This document shows positions 45,741 to 55,746 of a stretch of DNA of 64,000 nucleotides, piece by piece. The notes beneath the pieces were generated by a model. The model was not told where the DNA came from and searched no databases. It saw nothing but the letters and a program-made list of their open reading frames with translations. The position numbers and the translations under genes are program-made. The DNA is taken from positions 251,398,422-251,462,421 of the forward strand of contig CM066321.1 in assembly GCA_033807775.1 (NCBI GenBank). The letters run 5' to 3'. This DNA is from Saussurea involucrata. Its lineage: Eukaryota > Streptophyta > Magnoliopsida > Asterales > Asteraceae. Within the stretch, counting starts at the first letter, position 1; each line of letters starts with the position of its first letter.

Positions 45741-46713
45741 TGTTGGTCCCGAAGGCCTATACAAGTTTGTAGAAGGGGGGGGGGGGGGGGGGTTGAATAC
45801 AAACACACAGATTTTACTTTTCTAAATTGTTTATTGATAAATCATTAACAATTTACAGCTTGTTGCGGAAACAAGATTAAGGATAAACCTAAATCTAAAC
45901 AAGTTGGAACACTAAGGTTTCTTGCACTAAGAGAGATAAGGAAATTACTAATAATAACCTATCTTGAGATAAGAGATTTGAACTTGTCCAGAGTTAGCAA
46001 GTTACTTCAAATGAAGTGAGTTCATCTCTTTATATACTGCATGCATTTAATGCAAGTCAGTATACACTTTACACGTGTCATCAGCTGGTTGGTTGCATGT
46101 CATTGACCTTTGTTGACAACCTTAGTAGCCGCATGGATGAACAGTGTAGTATCAGAGTGGTTGTACGATTTCAGATATTCGGAGGTTCTTTTCTGACATT
46201 TCGTACGGAGTCGTGCAAGGGTGGATAAGACAAAAGTACTTTGTACGGAGGACTTCATGATCAGCTTTCGTTGATTCAGCGATCTATCATTTCATATCAG
46301 CGAATGATAGAGTTCAGCGATAGCTGAAGTCTTGTACTTGATACTTCACGTTGAGTGGACAAATCTGAGTCTTCGCTGATCCGCATCAGTTCATTAGGAG
46401 ACTTGTCGCTGGTTCTTGAGCTTGATCTTCGACTTCAGCGTAGAACCTTTGTTGACGTGAAACTTGTCTTCAGGAATCATAAGTAAACAACTAACTTATC
46501 AGCGATCATCATAATGACTGAACAGACTCAGAGCATTTATGGTGAACAGTTTCGCTGAATGTTTAACTTAAAGAGCGAGAGTTCCTATCAGCGATACTGA
46601 AAGATCTTAGTACTTATCAGCGATAGTGAAACTCTGATACATATTGTTTACTTACAATTTTCACTAAGTATAAGAGAGGGTCATTATCAAATCACTGAGG
46701 GTTTGGATCAACA
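45741..46713 (-). repeat. Copia2 3' LTR (973 bp)
   Basis: On the minus strand it starts TGTTGATCC and ends GGGACCAACA. U3 contains about ten copies of the word TCAGCGA or its complement (46260-46640). A TATA box (TATATAAAG) lies at about 46028-46036. Near the end is an 18-base G run on the plus strand (45775-45792). The same word recurs through the element's coding regions. Confidence 0.9.
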
Positions 46714-46726
46714 ATCTCCCCCTATT
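46714..46726 (-). other. Copia2 polypurine tract
   Basis: The minus strand reads AATAGGGGGAGAT directly before the LTR. The 260 bp between it and the extra gene's stop at 46987 show nothing else of note. Confidence 0.85.
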
Positions 46727-46986
46727 TGATTATGACATAGCAACAGAGAAAATTGCTATTTAATGAAAAACATAAGGATAAAAAGAACTCATAAAATATT
46801 TGTCCCTTTTACTGTTTTCTGGGATCTTTTCAGTACTGATGGAGTAAAGTACATTCGCTGAAATCTTTCTTTAAAACTTTGAATCAGGATACAAAGAAAA
46901 ATGAAAAGATTACAAGTACAAGCGAAATAAATTACAAATACAAAAGGATAACTGATAAAATAGATGAAAGAGGCGATCCTATCAGC

Positions 46987-48234
46987 TTACAGAGGTTCTT
47001 CCTTAATGAGAAGTTCATCAAGGGTCTTTTCAGTGGGGATCATCCAGTCAGGAACCGTTACACCTCGTTTTCTTTTGTTCAGTGCTTCTTCAAAAATCAA
47101 GGGTTTTAGGTGTCGTGCCTGAATGTCTTTTCTGAAGTCACACCAGTAGATGAGATCTCTGAGCTGTTCGATTGGAGTGATTGGAAGCTCAGCGATCCGT
47201 TGAAAACATTTACGTCCGTCGTAGTCGAGAAAGAATATTCCATAAGGATTACTGATGACTTTACCAGGGACGAAAAGTTCACATGGTGGCAAAGAAATGT
47301 CAAGGGCAGATAGATCAGGGTCAGGACCAAGCACTTCAGCGCGAGAGAAACCAATTCCAGTTTCATTTCGTATAACAGGACCTGAGTTTGAATCTTGACG
47401 TTTCTTCTTTGGAGAGGCCCTTTTTATTTTCAGCTCAAGATCAGGAAGAGGAGGAATGTCCACACAAGAAGATATCAAATCGATCTGTCTGTTTATCAGC
47501 TTTTCGAAATGATCCTTGTACTTAGATTGTGATTTTTGGATAGCTAACCTCATCTCCAACCATTCAGAGAGACCATACCTTTTTACAGTGTCAGTGCGAA
47601 AGGTTTCAGATTGGCCATCTTCTCTGAAAAGTTTGATGTCAACAATAGGTACTCCGATAGAGGTTCTTCCATAGATGAATACCTTGTTGATCTTCGCTGG
47701 ACGATATCTGAAGTGAATTTTCTCTTTACACCAGATCAGGGTGGTCTGAGAAACTTCAGTTTTCTTTTCCACGATCTTCTGGGCTTCTTCCCAAAGCTTT
47801 CGTTGGACTTGAATGGGAACACGTTTCAGCTTGGGGTCTTTGACAGATTCTTGAGTAAGCTTGATGGCGTATTCTCTGTCTTTTTCTTCAGCTTCCTTTC
47901 TTTCAGCGATGAGGCGTTCAACTCTGAGGTGTTCCTTGTATTCAGCTTTTGAAATTCTGAACTTTGGAGGAACTGAAGGCAGTTGATCACGTCTTAGAAT
48001 GATTCGCTGATCCTCGAATCGCTTTATTATTTCCTCTCTTTTCTTCTGTTCTTCTTCTCTTAGCTTTTGAGGAGCTAAGGAAGGTCTGTGTCTGTGTGAG
48101 AGAGTCTGTTCTTCAGGTTCATCAGTCTCAGAGATCAAATCCAAGACTGGGATTATTTCTTCAGCGGCAGCTGGTATTATTGGTGAAGTCGCAGTTGTGG
48201 AGCCTTCAGCGATATCCTCAAACAGGGGAGAGGA
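46987..48234 (-). CDS. Copia2 extra gene (aORF2), exon 3: C-terminal part
   Basis: Open frame of about 415 codons to the stop at 46987. It begins with an acidic Ser/Thr-rich lead, then a Lys/Glu-rich probably helical stretch (EEEQKKREEIIKRFEDQR), then two blocks alignable with the C-terminus of aORF1: DIKLFREDGQSETFRT with RIKRADGKFEVFST, and NPYGIFFLDYDGRK with ENCGVYVISLDSAT. It therefore belongs to the same protein as 48375-51068, joined by the predicted intron 48235-48374. Without splicing it would have no good ATG near its start. Function is unknown. Confidence 0.65.
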   Translation of the reverse strand, partial: SSPLFEDIAEGSTTATSPIIPAAAEEIIPVLDLISETDEPEEQTLSHRHRPSLAPQKLREEEQKKREEIIKRFEDQRIILRRDQLPSVPPKFRISKAEYKEHLRVERLIAERKEAEEKDREYAIKLTQESVKDPKLKRVPIQVQRKLWEEAQKIVEKKTEVSQTTLIWCKEKIHFRYRPAKINKVFIYGRTSIGVPIVDIKLFREDGQSETFRTDTVKRYGLSEWLEMRLAIQKSQSKYKDHFEKLINRQIDLISSCVDIPPLPDLELKIKRASPKKKRQDSNSGPVIRNETGIGFSRAEVLGPDPDLSALDISLPPCELFVPGKVISNPYGIFFLDYDGRKCFQRIAELPITPIEQLRDLIYWCDFRKDIQARHLKPLIFEEALNKRKRGVTVPDWMIPTEKTLDELLIKEEPL

Positions 48235-48374
48235 CTAGCTGAAACACAGCGATCTTACAAGTAAGAACTTGGGTAGAATCAGATAGAGAGAAAAATGTTC
48301 AAGTGTATAGGCTTGGGTAGAGGAACTGATAGTGTATGATAGAGGAGGGATGGAGTAAGAGATGTTTAGTGTAC
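48235..48374 (-). other. Predicted 140-bp intron in aORF2
   Basis: On the minus strand the donor is CAG|GTACAC at 48374 and the acceptor CTAG| at 48235, with a pyrimidine-rich stretch (TTTTTCTCTCTATCTGATT) between. Removal joins two open frames in phase without a stop. A nearby TTTCAG acceptor, 4 bases earlier, would give a stop. Unspliced reading ends three codons into the intron. The alternative is simple frame decay between two halves. Confidence 0.5.
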
Positions 48375-51072
48375 CTGACAAACCGGCTTTTCAAGCAAGA
48401 TCGTCAGATTGTCATTTTCACCGACGCTTTTGCCTTTGCCTTTCTCATCTCCAGAGGGTGAGGGCTTTGTCTTTGTCCGCTCCCCTGAAGGTTCATTTAT
48501 CGAGATTCCCTTAAGAGCTTTGATCTTTGGAGCAGGTTTGACGATAAAGAAGTCATCGTCATCTTCGTCATCATCATCATCATTCTTTGGAGAAGAAGAT
48601 GGTTCATTATCAGGGATGTCGACGGCTTCATCATCTTCTGCTTCGGATTCTTCAGCGTCTTCTTCGAGTTGCTCCCCCTCAGATACAGAGGCGAGCTTCT
48701 CGGTTCCCTCAGGGTGTTCATCTCTCTGAGGTCCAGCGGCTGCTTCAGCTTCAATAGTCTTCTCACCCTCTTCAGTGAAGGTGAGGTCTTCGTTCTTCTC
48801 TCTCCTGATAGATTCATCATGGGAAAGGTCTTTAGCGCTCTTGGAAGGGTTTTCAGCGCTCTTCTCCCCCTCTTTTTCATGATGACTGGGGGAGGAATGG
48901 GTAGATTCAGCAGCGTTGGTAGGTTCTCTGTCTTTTTGGCCAGAGAGACCTACATAAACTTCAATCTTTGCTAATCTGTCTTCAAGGCCAAAAATAGCAG
49001 GATTGATCTTTTCCAGCTCTTTGCGATCCGCCGCTGTGAAGTTTTCAGTTTCAGGGACGGGGTTAGGGGCAGGAGCATTTGCCTTGTGCAGCAGCTGTTC
49101 GATCATAGTCTTCATCGAACCAACGTCAGTCTTTACAGAGCTTAAGTCAGTCGTCAGAGTGTTGACATTTGTCTTCACAGCAGACATATCTCCCTCTAGT
49201 GTTCCAACCGATGTCTTCAGCGTTGTAAATTCGCTGGACATGGACGAAACTGAGCTTTTGAGAGAAGTGTAGTCTGTGTAGATATCAGCGAGCACCTTGG
49301 CGAAGTCGCTGAGAGTCTTATCAACTTGCTTTAAGTCATCTGTGGAAACTTTCTTCTCAACCACCGTTGTCAGCTTTTGAAGATTCTCTCCAGCGTTTGT
49401 TACAGCTGAAGAGTTGTTGGAGAGAGTGGTGGTGAGACTTGTCAGCTTTGTTTCCACGGACTTCAGAGAGGCGTTGATGTCTCCCAAGTTAGGACCTGTA
49501 ACAGATAAGAACTTGTGAACAAAGGAAAGCTCAGAAGTTTGGGGTTTAGTCACAGTGTTTATGGGTTGTTGATTACCTGCAGGAGGATTGGTGAACTCAT
49601 CAAAGTCACGGGTGCCTGAGTAAAGTTCCATGTCATCTTCGAACGTGCCCATGGATTGTCCTGCAGGTCCTGTCTTCATCATTTCTGAATTATCAGCTTT
49701 AGCTTCCGTAGAAATGATGGCATCTCCAGTGATAACTGGAGGAGAGACCAAATGAGTGGAGGGAGAAGCGAAGGATAAGATTGGAGGTTGGGTTCTGAGT
49801 TCAGCGTTGGAATCGCTGAGAATCACTTCATCAGTCTTTTGAGAGACTGAGGGAGGTTGGGAAGTTTCCAAGTCTGTAATCTCAACGTTTGGAGACGCTG
49901 AGATTGGGATTGAAGGGATGGCTTGTTCAGGTGTGGCAGAGCGTACCACTGAACGTTCCTTCAGCTCTACAGAAAGAGCTGAGGAGTCTTCAGCATGAGA
50001 TTGCTGGGGGTGCTCCTTTGTTTTCTTGATCCTTTTAGAATCAAGTGGGGTGTAAGAGTGTTTCCTTTTAAGAGGAATAGAAGTAGCAGCTGGGGTATCA
50101 GCGGTGGATTTGTCCGCTGAAGGAGCTGCAGAAGTAGAAGAAGTATGAGGGTTAAGAAGAGTTAAGAGTGTAGAAAGACGTACCTCATTTACGGTTGGTT
50201 TAAAGTCGAGTATCTTTGGACCGACCTGAGAAAGTTTCAGGTCACCATCAGTTGGGTAGGTTTCCTTCAGGCCACATTGGAAGATGGCGCTGATGAAACT
50301 TGGGTAAGGAACCCATGGAGGTCTGTCAGCGACGGTGTCCACTCGTAGAACCAAGTCATCATAGATGATCGATGCCCAGTCTATGTTGAGACCTTTCAGC
50401 AGTGCACAACCCATTGCTTGCTGAGGTTTAGCGGCTTGGTCGGAGGAGCCACTCTTTGCAGTCATGCAGCTTATCAGATGAGCGAAGATGAAATTCATCT
50501 CGCTGGGCATTTTCGATTTCTTGATGATCGTCAGCTTCTTCTCGGGCTTCATGTCTCTGCCTATTTCCCATACATAGCCCATTGCATCGAAGAATGCAAT
50601 GATGGCTTCCCTGTCTGAGTTTTTCTTGGGGTCAGGGAGGGGAACAAAAGGTTTTTCCTTGGTGGCGATGGGAAGGCTGAGAGCTTTGCGAATAATGGCT
50701 GGGGTGATCTTTATGGTGCCATATTCGATATCGCAGAGGATGCAATCTATTATTTTGGAGGGGTCTTTGACTGAAGGTAATTGAGTGTGTCTCGCTGAGT
50801 ACCAGAATTGTGAGAGCAAAACCTGATGTACAGGAGGTGTTATGGTCAGGGCTGTGGAGATGCAGCAATTCTTCAGAAATTTCACAGCATCATCTAGATG
50901 TGTGACTTGCTATCGAGGAGGAAACTCGAGAAGCGCAGAGAGGTTGTTCACCTTAGTCCAATCCAGTTTGTCAAGTTCAAACTTGACTTGTGGAGCCTTG
51001 AGGATTTCCACTTCCTCAGAGTCAGCGGAGATGTTCTCAGCGGTAGCAGGAATGTCAGACGAGGCCATTTCT
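48375..51072 (-). CDS. Copia2 extra gene (aORF2), exon 2: N-terminal and coiled-coil part
   Basis: The ATG at 51068 (MASSDIPAT) opens a frame of 898 codons to the predicted donor at 48375. It is interrupted by one TAG at codon 53 (50910-50912), which probably makes this copy defective. Residues about 55-260 align with the N-terminal domain of aORF1: FLKNCCISTALTITP with FLKSSHISYALTVSP, then QFW, MGY and YPSF. A Ser/Pro-rich linker follows, then a long coiled coil (about 520-660) ending QLLHK, the same ending as in aORF1. The tail is acidic (a run of Asp near 826-840). The word TCAGCGA or its complement is frequent. No signal peptide or membrane segment. Function is unknown. Confidence 0.7.
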
Positions 51073-51465
51073 CTGTATTAACAGTTCAACCAAAGATGTT
51101 AACAAATAAGAATGATCTTAATGTGGAAAGAATTTCCAATAAGATGTTTCGAATTTTATCCATTTCATTCAGACACAAATGTCTTAATGAAGATTAGGGT
51201 TTTTCTTGATTTTGAAACGAAATGTAAAACCCATTTTCTTGTTTTCCAGTTTTCTATGAAGAAATAGATTTTTGAAACGAATGAAGAACAAGTTTAAGAT
51301 TTTGCATTTAAACTTGAAGAACAACCATGAAATGGTTGTGTTCATAAAACCATGAAAGAAAATGATTTTATTTTTAAGAAGTTCTTTTGTTTTGATCTTG
51401 TTAAGAACAAAGAGTAGATCAGAAACAAATTATTTGCATTCGGTAATAAATAAGAACATATTAAC
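51073..51465 (-). other. Predicted 5' leader intron of aORF2
   Basis: On the minus strand the donor is ATCAAG|GTTAATATG at 51465 and the acceptor TTAATACAG| at 51073, four bases before the ATG codon at 51068. The segment is AT-rich with poly-T stretches. Leader introns just before the start codon are common in plant genes. This is predicted from signals only. Confidence 0.4.
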
Positions 51466-51540
51466 CTTGATGTTTGATGAAGAAGATGATGAACAGTTCT
51501 TGAAGTTTTTGAAATCACAAATGCAACAGTGAATTCTTTC

Positions 51541-51750
51541 TTGCGGAGGAAGATTGATCGCGTAAAAGAAAAATATAAACAAAGAGTTTGTTTATATAGA
51601 GATTTTAGAAAGAGAAAATCTTGAGCGGGAAAAGATTTTCATCATGACACGGACACGTGTTTGCATTTGATTGGAAGTATGAACGAGACGTGCAAACGTG
51701 TGTCAGGAAGAGAAAACGTGTCGGGGTTTATCCGTTGCAATGACGTCACA
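51541..51750 (-). promoter_or_regulatory. Putative aORF2 promoter: TATA box, G-box and bZIP sites
   Basis: On the minus strand TCTATATAAA lies at 51591-51600, with a leader of about 100 bases (51466-51560) before the predicted intron. Upstream are an ACACGTGT G-box-type site (51653-51660), ACGTG cores at 51687-51720 and a palindromic TGACGTCA at 51741-51748. These are known binding cores for plant bZIP/bHLH factors. Further upstream (51870-52046) a few TCAGCG/CGCTGA words occur. Activity is inferred. Confidence 0.5.
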
Positions 51751-52052
51751 ACTGTCCTTTCATATTCTTGGTTGTCTCTGAGGTTTTGAAAAACTCAGAG
51801 ATACTTTTGAAAACATGAAGTACTGAATGAAAAATATTCAGTGAAGGTTTTAAGAAATTTCAAAAATATCGCTGTTAAGGAAGAGATATTCAGCGATGCA
51901 TTTTGTTTTGAAATCTTGCATTTTCATGCGATTGTCAGAGAGAGAACATACCTTGATATCAGTGAATCAAGTTTATTCAGAGAGAAGATGATAGAATGGG
52001 TTATACAAGTTGATTTTATCCTTTCGCTGATTAATGTGAACCGCTGAAGATT
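51751..52052 (-). other. Spacer between RNase H and the aORF2 promoter
   Basis: About 300 bp, AT-rich, no coding frame. It contains four TCAGCG/CGCTGA words (about 51870, 51892, 52023, 52041) like those of the LTR U3 region. Confidence 0.5.
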
Positions 52053-52575
52053 TTATCCTTCAAAGTTCAGCATTCCAAGCTCGCTGATGAGAAAGTTGAA
52101 TCTTGTCTCATCAAGAGGTTTGGTAAATAAGTCAGCTAACTGATAATCAGTTGGGATAAAATGAAGTTCTATATCACCATTCATCACATGATCTCTGATA
52201 AAATGATATCTGATTTCTATATGTTTGGTCTTTGAATGTAGTACTGGATTGTTTGCTATAGCGATGGCACTTGTGCTGTCGCAATAGATTGGAATTTTAG
52301 AGAGCTGAAGATCATAGTCTAGTAGCTGATTTCTCATCCACAAGACCTGAGAGCAGCAGCTTCCAGCGGCTACATATTCAGCTTCAGCTGTGGAAGTGGA
52401 CACTGAGTTTTGCTTCTTACTTGTCCAACTCACCACCTTTCCACCCAGGAGGTGACATCCTCCTGTGGTGCTTTTCCTATCCATTTTGCAACCTGCAAAA
52501 TCACTATCTGAATATGCAGTTAGATCGAATCCTGAGTCTTTGGGATACCAAAGACCTAGATTCGATGTACCCTTA
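52053..52575 (-). pseudogene. pol: Copia2 RNase H fragment
   Basis: The minus strand encodes the end of pol: GTSNLGLWYP, then RNase H with DSDFAGC (first Asp), STAEAEYVAAG (Glu) and YCDSTSAIAIANNP (second Asp), then KHIEIRYHFIRDHV and LADLFTKPLDE. The stop is at 52053. All three catalytic residues are present. It is cut from the RT by G3 at 52576. About 60 residues between the two pol pieces are missing, so the G3 event also deleted target sequence. Confidence 0.85.
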
Positions 52576-54299
52576 TGTAACACCCCAAAACAGGGGTTAA
52601 CAAAAACTTCCATAAAACGGAAGAGTGGTACACATTACTAAAGTGAAAGTGTACATAATCATCATTTCAAAACCATTAATACAAATATTTAGTTAATGCA
52701 TAACCACTAATAGGCTACTTGCTTGATTTAACACTACTTATAGCAATCCAATATCAAAAGGATGTCGGGAAGTTCTAATATCAATCTTCCAATTCTTTAA
52801 CTCTCCAACATTGATCCCATGCTCACACCCCGTACTAAACCTTCTTGTGTCCGGAACCACTAATATCTGTAACACATAAAACACATAACAAGTGTTAGGC
52901 TTTTAAAGCCTAAGTGAGGTTTACACATAATACATAGATTATAATCATAACATGTAGGAAGAACAATTCGGTACATTCACAAATTGGATTCCATGGAGAA
53001 GGTCCATATCGCTACCTAGTTACATCATAATTGAAGATATACCTTGATTGATACCCCACGGTACAAGGCATAACACAACGGAAAACCCCACGGTATCCGA
53101 AGGTATGAACGAAATACATTTACCCCACGGTATGTATGATTATATCCTCCAATGTCTACCAGGTGCTCCTCCAATTAAGTGAATACCAAATTGTAAATCC
53201 AAATAAGATTCAAGCATATTAAGCACTTTAACAATGGTCCAACCATTTAATCATATCAATACTACTTCCATGTAGTTCATATACATCCATATGTATAAAA
53301 TCATATTCTATATGCAATCAATGATAAACATCCATGTTTACAATTCAATAATAGGTCCATATTTACCATTAAGCCATCATTACCTCATTAAGACATAAAT
53401 TAAGCCATCATCATAATCACATACCCATGATGTAAAATCAAACCCAAACCATTAACACTAGCATTTACCATGGCATTCTTAGAAGTAAAACACAATTAAT
53501 CCACCATAACTTACTTGAATTCTTCTTGTTTCCCTCTTAACCATTAAGAGCTTATACATCAAGATTTCTCATTAATCATACCAAAATCAAGATAAAGAAC
53601 GGTACATAAGTGTAATACAATCAATTAATTACAAGTTACTCACCTTAATTCTCCAAATGAAATAACCCTATCTTGAGGATTTGAGCTTAATTTCTCCAAC
53701 AAGAAGATGAATGATGCAAAGCCCTAATTGAAATTTAATTGGTAAGATTCATATAACACTTACTTGAAGTGGATTAGGATTTGAAATATGATTTTACCTT
53801 AGGTTAGATGAAGAAATCGCTTGGGAGGAGATGACCAGAGCAACTTATCAGTTTTGAGAGTTCTAAGTTAATGAATGAATGACTAAGGGTAAAGAGGTGG
53901 GTTTAACCCCCTTTTGGCACGTCAGGAATTCGGCGCCGATCACCCGCGCCGATGCATCGGCGCCAAACCATCGGCGCCGGGTTCTGTTTGCTACACTTCT
54001 CAACTTCCACTGATTTAGCCGTAACTTCTTCGTTAGAACTCCGTTTTTGCTCCGGAAAGAACCGTTGGACTCGTATTCAAATTACCCATCCAACTAATCC
54101 ATAAAATCTAATATTTAACTTTATCATCTATTTTTCATTAATTTCCTTAAGGAATAAACTTACGAATTTCTATCGGAAGTTCTCAAATAACAAGTAGAAA
54201 TCACGGAAATTACTTAGGAAATCAATTATAATCTAAGAAGTCAAAATATAAAGAAATAATAGGACTATTATTACTCACAAGGATTTTCCGGGTGTTACA
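52576..54299 (-). repeat. G3 LTR, left copy (1724 bp)
   Basis: Runs TGTAACACCCC to GGGTGTTACA on the plus strand. A GC-rich cluster of GGCGCC/CGATGCATCGGCGCC palindromes lies at 53931-53980. Beside it, 54005-54110 matches G1 LTR 545-625 in reverse (TCCGTTTTTGCTCCGG, AAAGAACCGTTGGA). Confidence 0.88.
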
Positions 54300-55746
54300 A
54301 TTCTCCCAACCTTAAAACGATTTCGTCCCCGAAATCTATATCCTTTACAACCCAAAGTTAACCGACTCACTGTCGACCAAAATTCAACAATTCCTAACGG
54401 AAATTTAAATTTCATCCACACGGTCTATAAAGACAATTTCTTGAACAATTGTTTATTAACAAAGCCCTTACACATACGTTGTACTTATGTACGGATAACC
54501 GTTCCAACCATACGACTTCAGTCATCTCCCAACCTTAAAATGTTCTATACACCTCGATTTCAGTTTCAAACTCTAAATCGATTTAAGGTTCAATTAATAT
54601 TGAGACCAACCGAATCTCTAATTTCAATTGTCCCTATTGTTAACGGCCATGCTCATTCAAAGAGCTCTAATAGACTCCAAAATCCATCTCAATAATTAGT
54701 CATCAAACGGACAGGTTCACTAATCATACACAAAGATTAGTTCACTAAAACCACTCATCACAAATGAGTATCTTAAGGTTACTACAACCATCACCATCAT
54801 TCTTTTTAAAATCAGCTACAATTCCCCGATTATACTAAAGGTGTTTGGCCTTAAACCCAAAAGTTGACACCTAAATATCACCAACCTTTGCACTTTAACC
54901 AAACCCACACATGAGTTCCATTCACAAATAAAATTCTAGAAAAACAAGGATTCATCTTTCATATTTCCTAAACCTTACTTCTTCCTCATTATCCGCTCCT
55001 CAACTTAGATTTGTAAGCCTCCTTAAAGTAACCGTTTATCATTAAACCTTTATCCGACTATTGCTTAGTCTTCCATACTGTCATCATCCACGTCTCAATC
55101 TCCAGATCTCAAAATAACATTAACGTATGCTGCTTGAAAATCCATACTCTCTTTAAATTGAGCATACTCACCACTTTTGAATACTTCTGTATCTACGGCA
55201 CCCATCACTACATCTATGACCCACACGTTTCTTCAGTATAAAGTACTACCACTTCCTCACATTTTAATCCACTTATTTAAGGTTGTCTCGGCGGACTTTC
55301 ATGAGTCCCGCCAGTTCCAGGTTGTCCTTCCAATCCTCAATCATTTACCAATCTGTCCTCCAAAGAATTTAAAGACCTTGGTAGTGATTTTACCATCACT
55401 ATGCTATCAAACAAAAGATAACCCTGAAAAAATGGTTATATAAATATAAACACACGAAACGTACTTTTCCGATCATTAGTCACTGGAACAATTTAGAAAC
55501 AAGTATGCTTATGTAACAATATATTCATAATAGCAGTAGCTAATTGAGATTGTGAATATATCATACATGAGAATCCTCATTACCGTCGTTGCCGTACTAA
55601 TTTCACGTATTTCTGTCGACCCTAAGACCATCCCGTCTTAATACTTCTACCCAATCTCACGATTCATAACTTAATTCATCTCAGCTTAAGTCTAAGTACT
55701 TCCTCATCATACTTAGTTCACTTAAACTAAAGCTCTGATACCAACT
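54300..55746 (-). mobile_element. G3 internal region, noncoding
   Basis: Only 1.45 kb with no coding frame. It starts (plus strand) with the purine-tract complement TTCTCCCAACCTT and the hairpin GATTTCG..CGAAATC at 54319-54336, and ends at the primer site. The block 54775-54868 matches G2 25840-25935 (CACTAAAGGTGTTTGGCC-type). Confidence 0.7.
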
